A program made the position numbers and the translations under genes. A DNA stretch of 64,000 bases. Source: Dactylosporangium sp. AC04546. Lineage in GTDB: Bacteria > Actinomycetota > Actinomycetes > Mycobacteriales > Micromonosporaceae. The stretch spans positions 186,001-250,000 of the forward strand of contig NZ_JAHYSG010000002.1 of the NCBI RefSeq assembly GCF_022095675.1, written 5' to 3'. The notes beneath the pieces are model-generated. The model saw only the letters and a list, made by a program, of their open reading frames with translations, had not been told where the DNA came from and made no database searches. Positions 1 to 8,332 of the stretch are shown one piece after another; the first letter of the stretch is position 1; every line of letters begins with the position of its first letter.

Positions 1-212
1 ACTACGGCCTCGGCCGCCCCGGTCACGGTGAGGTCGGCCGGGACGCGCAACGCGCCGCCCGGGATCCGGGCCGCCACCCCGGCCAGGGCGTCGGGTCGCC
101 GCGCGACCAGGGCAACCCGCGCCCCGGCCGTGGCCAACCGGAACGCGACGGCCGCCCCGATGCCGCTCGAGGCCCCGCTGACGACGGCGACGCTGCCACT
201 CAGGCTGCCCAT
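1..212 (-). CDS. Short-chain dehydrogenase/reductase, N-terminal part only (cut by window edge)
   Basis: Only the first 70 codons are inside the window. They give a Rossmann start with the cofactor motif SGASSGIG near residues 11-18 and an RR pair after strand 2 that suggests NADP preference. The family interconverts alcohols and ketones in the cytosol. The ATG at 212 lies 13 bases after the stop of the flavin monooxygenase gene, so it is most likely the next gene of the long minus-strand operon that starts at the P450 at 8233. The catalytic Ser-Tyr-Lys part is outside the window, so the family call is safe but the substrate is not. The first motif residue is Ser instead of the usual Thr. Confidence 0.8.
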   Translation of the reverse strand, partial: MGSLSGSVAVVSGASSGIGAAVAFRLATAGARVALVARRPDALAGVAARIPGGALRVPADLTVTGAAEAV

Positions 213-225
213 CACGACGGCGGGC

Positions 226-2046
226 TCAGCCCGCCAGCTCCTGCTTCTTGTCGACGTTGATCTGCGGGTCGATGATCCCCTCGTTCATCGCCTTGATCAG
301 CAGGGCGACGTGCTGCGAGTAGAACCGGGCCAGCCGCAGACCGGTGGCCATGAACCAGAGCTTCTGGTGGCCGGAGTGGCGCAGCGTCGTCCGCAGCTCG
401 CCGCGGTCGTCGACGTTCCACACCGTCGCCAACTGATCGGTCACCTCGTCGCCGACGACAGGTCGGACGACCTCGCGCATGTTGCTGTAGCCGGTGCAGA
501 ACACGACCACGTCGGCGGCCTCCTCGGTACCGTCGCGGTAGATCACACCGTGCGGGGTGAACCGTTCGATCTCGCCCGGCTGGATCCGGATGTCGCCGTC
601 GATGATGAGCTGGCAGTTGCCCTTGTCGATGTAGACGGCGCCGCCGCCACGGGTGGTCAGATGCGCCTGCCCGGCGTCGCCCGGCCCGAGCGTGGTGCGG
701 AAGCCGGCCTTCTCCATCCCGGCGATCAGATCGGCGTCGAGCTCGGCGATCCGACGGGTGACCGTCGGCGCGAGCTGCAGGCCGAGGGCCATCGGGTTGG
801 CCGCCGAGAGCAGGTCGGCGGTGGAGATCTCCGGGCCGTTCTCGTTGTACAGCGCGCCGAAGAGCAGCTTCAGCCCGTTGCGCTGAGAGAACACCAGCAC
901 CGGGCTGCGCTGCACCATCGTGATGGCGGCGGCCTCGTTCTCATAGGCGTCCTGGGCGATGTCGTGCGCGCTCGCCCCGGCCCCGACGACGACCACACGC
1001 TTCCCACGCACCGACTCCCCGCCGGGGTGCTCGCTGGAGTGGGCGATGGTCCCCTCGAACAGCTCCTCGCCCTCGACCTCGGGGCGATAGGGGATGCCGT
1101 CCTTGCCGGTGGCGAACACGAGATGCTGGGGGCGCAGGGTGCGACGCTCGCCGTCGTGGTCGAGCTCGACGCTCCAGCGGGCCTCGGCCTCGTCGTAGCT
1201 CGCGGACTGGACGGTGGTGCTGGTCCACAGGTCCAGGTCGAGGAGGTTGACGTATGCCTCCATCCAGTCGGCCAGCATCTCCTTGGGCGTGAACAGCGGC
1301 CACGTCTTCGGGTAGGGCAGGTACGGGAACTCGGTGGACCATTTGAAGTCGTGCAGCAGCAGGCCGTTGTAGCGCAGCCGCCAGTTGTCACCGGCGCGCG
1401 CGTAGCGGTCGACCAGGAGCGTCGGGACCCCGAGCTGGCCCAGCCGGGCGGCCAGGAACAGCCCGGAGTGGCCGGCTCCGACGATCAGGACGCTCGGGTC
1501 GGCGTCCCGGTACTGCCGTCGTTCGGCCCGCAGGTCGCTCAGCGACCGACGGGCGCCGGGAGTGGACGGCGAGTTGTTGGCCTCGCTGGCGGCGTCGTCG
1601 ACGGAGATCACCGGCTCGGGGAAGTCGCGCAGCCCCTCGAGGCTGGTCGAGACGACCCACGATCGCCACGCACCGTCCTCCTCGCGGACCAGGCGGATCA
1701 CGCCGCGGCCGACCGACGCGCGGGTGGCGAAGTGGTAGATCGCCTCGATGTAGCGGCCGTTGAAGGCGACCGGCCACGTCTCGTCCAGTCTCAGGTCGCC
1801 GAAGCCCGTCTCGTCCAGGGCGGTGGCGAGGTGCCCGACGATGTCGTCGGCGCCGTGCATGCCGACCAGGTCCCAGGTGAGCGCGTAGATGTCGCGCCAC
1901 CACGGGTCGGCCGACAGCAGTCCACGGACACCGGGGAGGTCGCGCTCGGTCAGGGCGCGCTCCAGTGTGGTCAGCCACTGCTCGGCCACGGCGCGATGGT
2001 CCACCTGCTCCCCGGTGACGGCCGGACCGGTCTCGAGCTGGGTCAT
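226..2046 (-). CDS. Flavin-containing monooxygenase with N-terminal NTF2/SnoaL-like domain
   Basis: A 606-residue FAD/NADPH oxygenase. Residues 15-145 look like an NTF2/SnoaL cone fold. From about residue 185 there is a flavin monooxygenase core with GAGHSG at 190-195 for FAD, a second GAGASA site at 355-360 for NADPH, and a late FCTGY motif typical of this class. Such enzymes oxygenate C, N or S atoms of small organic molecules. The ATG at 2046 was chosen because it overlaps the stop of the upstream VOC gene as ATGA. The open frame runs on upstream, but only into the other reading frame of that gene. It belongs to the P450-led operon. Whether it performs Baeyer-Villiger chemistry is unclear, since the usual FxGxxxHxxxWP fingerprint is not present in full. 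Confidence 0.88.
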   Translation of the reverse strand: MTQLETGPAVTGEQVDHRAVAEQWLTTLERALTERDLPGVRGLLSADPWWRDIYALTWDLVGMHGADDIVGHLATALDETGFGDLRLDETWPVAFNGRYIEAIYHFATRASVGRGVIRLVREEDGAWRSWVVSTSLEGLRDFPEPVISVDDAASEANNSPSTPGARRSLSDLRAERRQYRDADPSVLIVGAGHSGLFLAARLGQLGVPTLLVDRYARAGDNWRLRYNGLLLHDFKWSTEFPYLPYPKTWPLFTPKEMLADWMEAYVNLLDLDLWTSTTVQSASYDEAEARWSVELDHDGERRTLRPQHLVFATGKDGIPYRPEVEGEELFEGTIAHSSEHPGGESVRGKRVVVVGAGASAHDIAQDAYENEAAAITMVQRSPVLVFSQRNGLKLLFGALYNENGPEISTADLLSAANPMALGLQLAPTVTRRIAELDADLIAGMEKAGFRTTLGPGDAGQAHLTTRGGGAVYIDKGNCQLIIDGDIRIQPGEIERFTPHGVIYRDGTEEAADVVVFCTGYSNMREVVRPVVGDEVTDQLATVWNVDDRGELRTTLRHSGHQKLWFMATGLRLARFYSQHVALLIKAMNEGIIDPQINVDKKQELAG

Positions 2047-2579
2047 CGTCCCTCGTCCTCCTGGTTCAGCCGGGCGCGGAACCTGCGGACCACATCGGGC
2101 GACGGCAGCGCGATGAGCTCCACCTGAGTGCCGTCCGGGTCCTCGCAGAGGAAGAGCGTCACCGGGCCGTAGTTCTTGACGACGGTCGTGGTGGGCTCGG
2201 AATAGACCTCGTAACCCATCTGGACCAGCCGGGCGTGGATGACGCCGATGTGCTCGGCGTCGACCGGGAAGGACAGCTGGCCCATCCCGAAGTCGCCGGG
2301 GCGCTTGGGGCGCCCCTCGTCGTTCCGGGGCAGGTCCCACTTCACCAGCTCGAGCTGGCCCACCCGGGAGTCACCCTGCACGAACACCGTGGTTCCGGTC
2401 GTACCCTCGGGCAGCCGCATCAGCGCGGGCGTCAGGTCGCTGGTCGGCTTCTCCAGTGTCTTGCGCATACCGAGGCCTTCGACGTAGAAGCGCAGCGACG
2501 CCTCCAGATCGCGGACACCGATGGCAACGTGGTTGAGGCTGCGGACCCCGGCACGGGTCTGCTCGGTCACTGCGCTCAC
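2043..2579 (-). CDS. VOC superfamily protein (glyoxalase/extradiol dioxygenase fold)
   Basis: A 178-residue protein with paired beta-alpha-beta-beta-beta modules. His17 in the motif NHVAIGVRDLE and the late Glu in GTQVELI are at the usual metal-ligand positions. Family members include glyoxalases, methylmalonyl-CoA epimerases and ring-cleavage dioxygenases; the reaction here cannot be told. The GTG at 2579 was chosen over a farther upstream start because it forms a GTGA overlap with the stop of the crotonase gene. The stop overlaps the following monooxygenase start as ATGA, so three genes are translationally coupled. A second VOC protein (5142-5621) sits in the same operon, which suggests two related steps or a two-part enzyme. 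Confidence 0.85.
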   Translation of the reverse strand: MSAVTEQTRAGVRSLNHVAIGVRDLEASLRFYVEGLGMRKTLEKPTSDLTPALMRLPEGTTGTTVFVQGDSRVGQLELVKWDLPRNDEGRPKRPGDFGMGQLSFPVDAEHIGVIHARLVQMGYEVYSEPTTTVVKNYGPVTLFLCEDPDGTQVELIALPSPDVVRRFRARLNQEDEGR

Positions 2580-3433
2580 AGCACGAACCCCTCCTCCTTG
2601 AAGGGACCGTCGCGCCACTCGAGGGCGGCCTTCAGCCCGTCGCGCGCGGCCCTGGTCTGGAACTCGCCCGCCCCCGGCCGGAACGAACGCGCGATGGCGT
2701 ACCAGGGCACGACGCTCTGCAGCGCGGCTCGGAACCCCATCGCCTCGTAGCTCTGGTTGAGGCTGAGCTTGTTGGCGGCGAGCATCGCCGGGTGCAGTCG
2801 CGTCAGTGGCCGCAGCTCACGCATCACCTGCTCGTCCAGCTCCTCGGCCGGAAAGCTCTTGGCGATCCAGCCCAGCTCCTCGGCCCGCTTCCCGCTGATC
2901 GAATTGCCGGTCAGCTGCAGGTACTTGGCCTGGGCCATCGACATCTTCCAGGGGAAGTACTCGATGTCCGGGGTGGACTGGGCACGGGTGGGCGGATAGC
3001 CCATCACGCAGTCCTCGGCGGCGAACACGATGTCGCACATCGACATCAGCTCCGAGCCGCCCGCCAGCGCGTAACCGTGCACCTTGGCGACCACCGGCTT
3101 GAGCAGGTCCCAGATGGTCAGCCAGTCCCGCAGGCAGCTGCGGGGGAACTGGCCCGTCCAGGACTCGAACAGCGCGGAGGCGTTCCAGCCGTCGGGGCGC
3201 TCAGGACGCTCCTCACCACCCGCGTAGCTGTTCATGTCGTATCCGGCGCAGAAGGCCTTACCGGCTCCCTGGATGAGGACCACGGTGACGTCGTCGTCGG
3301 CCTCGGCCGCCTTCAAGGCGTGGATCACCTCGCGTCGCAGCGCCGGGCTCAGGGCGTTGCGCTTCTCCGGGCGGTTGAGGGTGATCGTCGCGATCCGGTC
3401 GGCGACGTCGTACAGGATGTTCTCGTAGTCCAC
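2576..3433 (-). CDS. Enoyl-CoA hydratase/isomerase family (crotonase) protein
   Basis: A 285-residue crotonase-fold protein. The first oxyanion-hole segment is FCAGYDMNSY and the second is ALAGGSELMSMCD, so the first catalytic Glu of classical hydratases is kept. At the position of the second Glu (usually PE) the sequence reads GYPPTR, so a simple syn-hydration is not assured; isomerase, ring-opening hydrolase or other crotonase chemistry is possible. It acts on CoA thioesters in the cytosol, probably those made by the CaiB transferase encoded 44 bases upstream. The GTG start at 3433 is the only sensible one before the conserved N-terminal strand. The stop overlaps the VOC gene start. Confidence 0.88.
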   Translation of the reverse strand: MDYENILYDVADRIATITLNRPEKRNALSPALRREVIHALKAAEADDDVTVVLIQGAGKAFCAGYDMNSYAGGEERPERPDGWNASALFESWTGQFPRSCLRDWLTIWDLLKPVVAKVHGYALAGGSELMSMCDIVFAAEDCVMGYPPTRAQSTPDIEYFPWKMSMAQAKYLQLTGNSISGKRAEELGWIAKSFPAEELDEQVMRELRPLTRLHPAMLAANKLSLNQSYEAMGFRAALQSVVPWYAIARSFRPGAGEFQTRAARDGLKAALEWRDGPFKEEGFVL

Positions 3434-3477
3434 GCTGACTCTGCTCTCTTCGTCGGGGTCCTGGGGCGGGCGGAGGG

Positions 3478-4596
3478 TCAGCCCACGGCGACCTGGTCGG
3501 CGCCCAGCGGCCGGGGTGGTGTGCGGATCGAACCGGGGGTCCGGCTCAAGCGGACCGGAACGCCCAGCATCCGCAGGCCGTCGAGCTCGGTGACCATGCC
3601 GCGGGCAGCGACGTCCTCGGCCTCGAGCACTTGCGGCAATGGCCGCACGAGCGTCGCGGGCACGCCCTCGGCGATCAGCGTCCGGGCCAGGTCGACATCC
3701 GGGTCGAGCGCGGCGATCAGCCGGGCCAGGACGGCATTGAGCTCGTGCCGGTGAGCCAGGCGGTCGGCGTTGCGGCGGAACTGCGGGTCGTCGGCGAGCT
3801 CTGGTGCGCCCAGGAAGCTGACCAGCGCGGCGAACTGCCGGTCGGTGCCCGCGGCCACGTAGACCTCGCCGGCCGGCGAGGGAAACGTCTCGCAGGGGGC
3901 GATGTTCGGGTGCGCGCTGCCGAGCCGGTGCGGTGGGGCGCCGGTCATGAAGTAGTTGGCCGCCACCGGGTGCAGCAGGCTCATCGCCCCGTCGACCAGG
4001 CTGATGTCGACCCGCTGGCCCCGCCCGGACTCCTCCCGCTCGTGCAGTGCCAGCAGGACGCCGGACAGGGCCAGCAGCCCGGTGGTCAGGTCCACCACCG
4101 GCATCGGGACCCGAAGCGGCGGACCGCCAGGCTCACCGTTGAGGTCCATGATCCCGGTGTAGGCCTGGATGACGGCGTCGTAGCCGGGCAGCCCGGCCAT
4201 CGGCCCGTCAGGATCGAACGCCGAGATCCGGCAGTGCACCATGCGTGGAAATCGCTCCGCCAGCATGTCCGGCGCCAAGCCCCAGCGGGTCATTGCCCCC
4301 GGCTTGAAGTTCTCGACCAGCACGTCGGCGTCGGCCAGGAGCCCGAGGACCAGTTCCCGTCCCTCGGAGGTGCCGAGGTCCGCCGCGAGGTGAACCTTGT
4401 TGCGGTTCAACCCGGCGTAGTAGGCGCTGACGCCGTCGGGCCGGGAGGGGCCCCAGGAGCGGGTGAGATCTCCGGTGACCGGCTCGACCTTGACCACGTC
4501 CGCGCCGTGGTCGCCGAGCAACTGGGCGCAGTAGGGGCCCGCCAGCACGCGCGAGAGGTCCACCACGCGGACACCGGCGAGCGCGCCCCTGCTCAC
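3478..4596 (-). CDS. CaiB/BaiF family CoA-transferase (class III)
   Basis: A 372-residue single-domain class III CoA-transferase that moves CoA between carboxylic acids. It opens with the family signature LAGVRVVDLSRVLAGPYC and carries LPGYDAVIQAYTG, whose Asp is the expected acyl-anhydride nucleophile. The GTG at 4596 overlaps the SnoaL stop as GTGA, and the frame upstream of it is not conserved sequence. Length matches the usual 370-400 residues. In the operon it lies between a SnoaL protein and a crotonase, so it probably activates an acid produced by P450/monooxygenase oxidation. Donor and acceptor acids are unknown. Confidence 0.9.
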   Translation of the reverse strand: MSRGALAGVRVVDLSRVLAGPYCAQLLGDHGADVVKVEPVTGDLTRSWGPSRPDGVSAYYAGLNRNKVHLAADLGTSEGRELVLGLLADADVLVENFKPGAMTRWGLAPDMLAERFPRMVHCRISAFDPDGPMAGLPGYDAVIQAYTGIMDLNGEPGGPPLRVPMPVVDLTTGLLALSGVLLALHEREESGRGQRVDISLVDGAMSLLHPVAANYFMTGAPPHRLGSAHPNIAPCETFPSPAGEVYVAAGTDRQFAALVSFLGAPELADDPQFRRNADRLAHRHELNAVLARLIAALDPDVDLARTLIAEGVPATLVRPLPQVLEAEDVAARGMVTELDGLRMLGVPVRLSRTPGSIRTPPRPLGADQVAVG

Positions 4597-5093
4597 TCCG
4601 CCGCCCGCAGGATCTCTTTGGCGTCGGGAGCGCCGGCCATCCGGCGCTTGCGCATCTGAATCTTCCAACGCCCGTCCTCACGGCGGAAGGCCCACTCGTT
4701 GAGGGAGGCGCTGAGCAACTTCAGGGTCGGGCCGTCCTGGTGGAAGATGAACGAGTAGCCGTTGGCCACTGCGTCGTCCCCGGTCACCCTCACCGCCAGG
4801 TTGTTGCCCTGGACGTGGAAGCTGCGGCCGTAGAAGCCGTTGTCGTGCTGCGCGGTGCGTTCACTCAGGAACCGGCGCATCTGAGCCAGGCCCTCCCAGC
4901 GGACGATCTCGTACGGGTCCTCGCCACGGCCGGAGGAGACGTCCATGACGCAGTCCTGCGTGAACAGACCGAAGTACTCCTCGTCGAGGGGCGCGTCGGC
5001 GTAGTAGCCGTAGCGGGCGAGAAGCTCGCGGATCTCCCGGTCGTCCTCGAGTTCGCGGAGCCGCGCCTCGAGCACCGCCAGCCTGTCCTCCAC
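4593..5093 (-). CDS. SnoaL/NTF2-like domain protein
   Basis: A 166-residue cone-fold protein with the pattern IRELLARYGYYADAPLDEE followed by FTQDCVMDVSSG, typical of SnoaL_4-type proteins found beside oxygenases and dehydratases. Such proteins act as isomerases, dehydratases or small hydrolases on polycyclic or alicyclic substrates. An Arg/Lys-rich stretch lies near the C-terminus. The GTG at 5093 is preceded by GGAGAGG. Its stop overlaps the CaiB start. The 48 bases upstream are AT-rich and hold a small palindrome, so a secondary promoter here is possible. The substrate is not predictable. Confidence 0.8.
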   Translation of the reverse strand: MEDRLAVLEARLRELEDDREIRELLARYGYYADAPLDEEYFGLFTQDCVMDVSSGRGEDPYEIVRWEGLAQMRRFLSERTAQHDNGFYGRSFHVQGNNLAVRVTGDDAVANGYSFIFHQDGPTLKLLSASLNEWAFRREDGRWKIQMRKRRMAGAPDAKEILRAAE

Positions 5094-5141
5094 CGGGAAC
5101 CACCTCTCCGAGTTAACTTCAACAAGACAGTAACACCACTG

Positions 5142-5621
5142 TTAAGCAGTGTGGACTCGCTGGTCGAACTGCAGAACGGTCCCGTCCGGGTCCTTCACGA
5201 ACATCGCGCGCATCCGCTGGTCCGCCGGCTCGCCGTAGCCGACGCCGACGGTGTCCTTGACCGACACGGGTTCATACCCGGCTGCGCGCAGCCGTTCGGC
5301 CAGGGCGGGGATGTCGTCCACCCAGAACCCGACGTGATGGATCCCGATGTGCTCCAGGGTGAGCGGCTGGTTGTCGGCCAGCTCGTCGGACTGGGAGATG
5401 GCCAGGAATACGCGGTCGCCGTACCCCTCCCCCTCGTTGCCCCCCATCCTCAGCATCACTTCACGACGGCGCGTCGAGCCGACGCCGGGGCCGTAGAGCG
5501 CGTCCGCCGGCGGCTCGTTGGTGGCGTCACGGATCACCGTCATCCCGAGCACGTCGCGGTAGAAGGCAAGCGACCGCTCGAGATCGCGGACACCGATGGC
5601 AATGTGCGAGGCAAGCTTCAT
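5142..5621 (-). CDS. VOC superfamily protein (glyoxalase/dioxygenase fold)
   Basis: A 159-residue VOC protein starting with SHIAIGVRDLERSLAFYRD, with the central EHIGIHHVGFWVDD and the late GTVLQFDQ. His6, the mid-chain His and a C-terminal acidic or Gln position look like a metal site, although the usual late Glu is replaced by Gln (VLQFDQ). The ATG at 5621 has a strong GGAGGAGC site eight bases upstream. It is ten bases after the PDR-type reductase gene. Compared with the VOC protein at 2043-2579 it is shorter and diverged, so they are paralogues with different roles or subunits. Confidence 0.85.
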   Translation of the reverse strand: MKLASHIAIGVRDLERSLAFYRDVLGMTVIRDATNEPPADALYGPGVGSTRRREVMLRMGGNEGEGYGDRVFLAISQSDELADNQPLTLEHIGIHHVGFWVDDIPALAERLRAAGYEPVSVKDTVGVGYGEPADQRMRAMFVKDPDGTVLQFDQRVHTA

Positions 5622-5631
5622 GGCGCTCCTC

Positions 5632-6582
5632 CTACAGATCGAGGACCAGCAGTGCGGTCCGCGACCGCGAGCAACAGATCATCATCGTGTCGTTGGCGGC
5701 CTTCTCGTCCTCGGTCAGCAGGGAGTCCCGGTGGTCGGGGACGCCGTCGAGGACGGTGGTCTCGCACGTGCCGCAGGTTCCCTCCCGGCACGAGGTCATG
5801 ATGTCGACGCCGGCCGCCTCGACCACCTCGGCGATGCTCTGGTCAGGGCCGACGTCGAGCGTGAGCCCTGAAGCGTCCAGGCGGACCCGAAACCCGGCGC
5901 GCTCCCCGTCCAGCGCCCCTTCGCGAGGTCGGAACCGTTCGACATGGAGGGCTCCGGGCGGCCAACCGGCGCACCGCGCCTCCACCGCGTCGATCAGCGC
6001 ACCGGGCCCGCAGCAGTAGACCTTGACGCCGTCGGCCGGTTCGCCGAGCAAGGTCTCCAGATCGATCAGCCCGAGCTGGTCCTCCGGCCACACCGTGACA
6101 CGGTCCCCGAGCCCGGCCAGGTCGTCGACGAAGGCCATCGAGGCCGCCCGACGCCCGCCGTAGACCAGGCGCCAGTCCGCGCCGACGGCGGCCAGTGCCC
6201 GCACCATCGGCAGCAGCGGGGTGATGCCGATCCCGCCTGCGATGAACAGATGCCGGGGGCTGGACTCGAGCGGGAACTCGTTGCGGGGACCGCGGACGGC
6301 CAAGGACGTGCCCTCGGCGACCTCGTCGTGCAGCCGCCGGGAGCCACCCCGGCTCCCGGGCTCCCGCAGCACCGCGATGGTCCAGGTCTTGTCGTCGGCC
6401 GGGTCGCCGCACAAGGAGTACTGGCGCTCGAGCCCCTCCCCGACGACGACGTCGATATGAGCGCCTGGCGCCCACTCCGGGAACGGCTCGCCGTCCTCCC
6501 GCACCAGGTCGAAGGCGGCAACCCCCTCGGCCACCCGGCGTACCCCATGGACCTTCACAGTGATTAGGTCCTGGTCTCTCAT
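5632..6582 (-). CDS. Phthalate-dioxygenase-reductase-type oxidoreductase (flavin, NAD(P), C-terminal [2Fe-2S])
   Basis: A 316-residue VanB/PDR-like electron-transfer protein. RQYSL at 53-57 is the flavin-binding motif, an AGGIGITPLL stretch belongs to the NAD(P) domain, and a plant-type [2Fe-2S] domain closes the protein with Cys265, Cys270, Cys273 and Cys303. It passes electrons from NAD(P)H to an oxygenase. The ATG at 6582 fits the family's usual start; sequence upstream belongs to the MFS relic. It lies just downstream of the P450 at 6998-8233, so that P450 is its likely partner. No Rieske oxygenase is present in the window, which strengthens that pairing. The alternative is a partner elsewhere in the genome. 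Confidence 0.9.
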   Translation of the reverse strand: MRDQDLITVKVHGVRRVAEGVAAFDLVREDGEPFPEWAPGAHIDVVVGEGLERQYSLCGDPADDKTWTIAVLREPGSRGGSRRLHDEVAEGTSLAVRGPRNEFPLESSPRHLFIAGGIGITPLLPMVRALAAVGADWRLVYGGRRAASMAFVDDLAGLGDRVTVWPEDQLGLIDLETLLGEPADGVKVYCCGPGALIDAVEARCAGWPPGALHVERFRPREGALDGERAGFRVRLDASGLTLDVGPDQSIAEVVEAAGVDIMTSCREGTCGTCETTVLDGVPDHRDSLLTEDEKAANDTMMICCSRSRTALLVLDL

Positions 6583-6595
6583 CACAAGAACAAGA

Positions 6596-6982
6596 CTAAT
6601 ACATAACTTGCCGTTTTGGGGCCGCCGCTTCCGCCGCGACCGTCCGGCCGGCGCCGAAGCCCGCCTTCGGGATGGCGTATGCCGCGATGTGGGCCAGGAG
6701 GAACACACCGGCGAGCACCACGAAGCCCACGGTGTAGCCCCGCACAGCCGGATAGCCGGTGGCCGTGAGATGACCGGTCACGATCACACCCATGACCGTG
6801 GCCCCGACCGCACCGCCGACCAGGCGGATATCCACCTGGAGCCGGGAGAGTACCGGCGTCACGAAGCACTGCTGCAAGGTGAAGGACCCGACGGCCAGGG
6901 CCAGCACCAGCCGAACCAGACGATCCGGGCCGCCGGGCACCGGCCCGGAGCCCTCGTCCACCGCTGTGGCCGGCGCACTCAC
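6596..6982 (-). pseudogene. MFS transporter remnant with internal deletion
   Basis: An open frame of 128 codons joins a typical first helix of a drug-exporter-type MFS protein (SFTLQQCFVTPVLSRLQVDI) directly to what looks like the last two helices (GGAVGATVMGVIVTGH and GFVVLAGVFLLAHIAAY). About 340 residues between them are missing. Only about three membrane segments remain, so it cannot be a working carrier. The frame is intact across the join, pointing to an in-frame deletion. It sits 15 bases after the P450 stop and 13 before the reductase start, so it is still transcribed with the operon. A full-length relative is at 41448-42917. A small new membrane protein is possible but unlikely. Confidence 0.75.
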
Positions 6983-6997
6983 CTGACCCCGGCTCCT

Positions 6998-8233
6998 TCA
7001 GTGCTTGGCGATCATCAGCCGCTCCGGCCCGCGGAACTGGTACTCGCGGCGGTAGCGGAACGGCCCGGCGACCCGCAGGTCCGGGTAGCGCTCGTACAGC
7101 ACCCGCAACCCGACCTCGATGTCCAGCCGGGCCAACCACTGCCCGAGGCAGGTGTGGATACCGAAGCCGAAGTCGAGCTGGTGCTGGGCGTCCTTGCGCG
7201 TGATGTCGAGGCGGTCGGGGTCGGCGAACCGGGCCGGATCGTGGTTGGCCGACGCGACCACCAGCCGCACGGTCTCCCCGGCCCGGACCGGGAACCCGGC
7301 GATCTCCTGGTCGCCCACCGCGACCCGGTGAACCCCGTGCGCCGACGGGCAGAACCGCAGGAACTCCTCGATCGCGGGGCGCAACAGGGCCGGGTCCTGC
7401 CGCAGCAGCGCTTTCTGGTCCGGGCGCTCGTCCAGCGCGATCACGGCGTTGGAGATCATGTCGTTGGCATTGCCGGTGGTGAGCATGACCGCGAACATCG
7501 CGACCAGCTCCGCGTCGGTCAGCGGGACCGTGCCCTCGAGGTCCTCGGCCACCAGGTTGCCGACCAGATCGTCACCGGCGCCGACGCCCCGGGCCCGCCG
7601 CTGCCGGATCAGCTCCAGGACGTAGGCCTCCAGACGCTGCGTGGCGTCGAACGCGGCGTCGAGGTTGTCGTAGTTGGTGCCCAGGCCGCGACGGATCTCC
7701 AGGGCCCACGAGCGGAAGGTCGCGATCTCGGCGTCGGGCACCTCGAGCATCGAGCAGACCACGAGGAACGGCAGCCGCCAGGACAGCGTGGACAGATCGA
7801 ACGGATCGTCACCGGAGGCGTCGATCTCGTCGCACAGGTCGTTGGCGATGGCGGTGGCACGCTCCCGCAGGTTGTCGATCGCCCGCCGGGAGAACGCCTG
7901 GCTGACGAACTTCCGCAGCCGCGTGTGGTTGGGCCGGTCGTTCTGGCCGATGTGGTTGACGTCGAGGCGGATCAGGTAGTCGTACTTCTCGACCTCGTCC
8001 GGCGCGAGCGACGCCCGGCGCTGCGTGACCCGGCTGCCGGTCCAGCGCTTGTTGGAGAAGCCGTCGGTGTTCCGGAACAGTTCCTTGACGTCGTCGTACC
8101 GGGTCACGACGACGGCCGGCCCGACCCGCAGGACCGGCGCGTGCTCCCGCAGGTCCGCGTAGAGCGTCCATGGGTCGCGCAGGAGCTCCTCATCAAGGCC
8201 ATAGAAGCGCTCGGCCCGCTCCGCCAGCTCCAA
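6998..8233 (-). CDS. Cytochrome P450 with non-canonical I-helix
   Basis: A 411-residue bacterial class I P450. The heme loop FGFGIHTCLGQ has the Cys ligand at residue 362 and an ExxR-like helix (EEFLRF) is visible. The I-helix reads LTTGNAND at 251-258, lacking the usual acid-Thr pair (AGxDT/AGHET) used for oxygen activation, so this enzyme may use peroxide, bind an unusual substrate, or protonate differently. The start is TTG at 8233, chosen because GGAGG lies six bases upstream; an ATG a little further up is out of frame. It is the first gene of a long operon and is followed by its probable PDR-type reductase. The substrate is unknown. Confidence 0.92.
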   Translation of the reverse strand: MELAERAERFYGLDEELLRDPWTLYADLREHAPVLRVGPAVVVTRYDDVKELFRNTDGFSNKRWTGSRVTQRRASLAPDEVEKYDYLIRLDVNHIGQNDRPNHTRLRKFVSQAFSRRAIDNLRERATAIANDLCDEIDASGDDPFDLSTLSWRLPFLVVCSMLEVPDAEIATFRSWALEIRRGLGTNYDNLDAAFDATQRLEAYVLELIRQRRARGVGAGDDLVGNLVAEDLEGTVPLTDAELVAMFAVMLTTGNANDMISNAVIALDERPDQKALLRQDPALLRPAIEEFLRFCPSAHGVHRVAVGDQEIAGFPVRAGETVRLVVASANHDPARFADPDRLDITRKDAQHQLDFGFGIHTCLGQWLARLDIEVGLRVLYERYPDLRVAGPFRYRREYQFRGPERLMIAKH

Positions 8234-8332
8234 TGCCGACCTCCATAAGCATCACAACTCTACTTGACCTCCACAGTAACATTATTGTAGCAAGCAAGGG
8301 AAACCACAGGACGAAACGAGGGGACGGTCGCC
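8234..8332. promoter_or_regulatory. Divergent promoter region of P450 operon and RdhA-like gene
   Basis: These 99 AT-rich bases separate the two start codons. They contain TTGACC at 8264-8269 and the element ATTATTGTAGCA at 8281-8292, which is repeated exactly, on the opposite strand, in another divergent promoter at 47285-47296. Twelve exact bases in two regulatory gaps suggest a shared operator or promoter core. No regulator gene is adjacent. Confidence 0.4.

Noticed and set aside
28..2127. Long plus-strand frame of about 700 codons
   Set aside because: Antisense to the flavin monooxygenase; composition is Asp/Val/Gly-rich as expected from the shadow of a GC-rich gene and no family motif is seen.
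5137..5151. Palindrome CACTG-TTAAG-CAGTG at the end of the VOC gene
   Set aside because: Arms of only five bases overlapping a stop codon; too weak for a terminator or operator claim.
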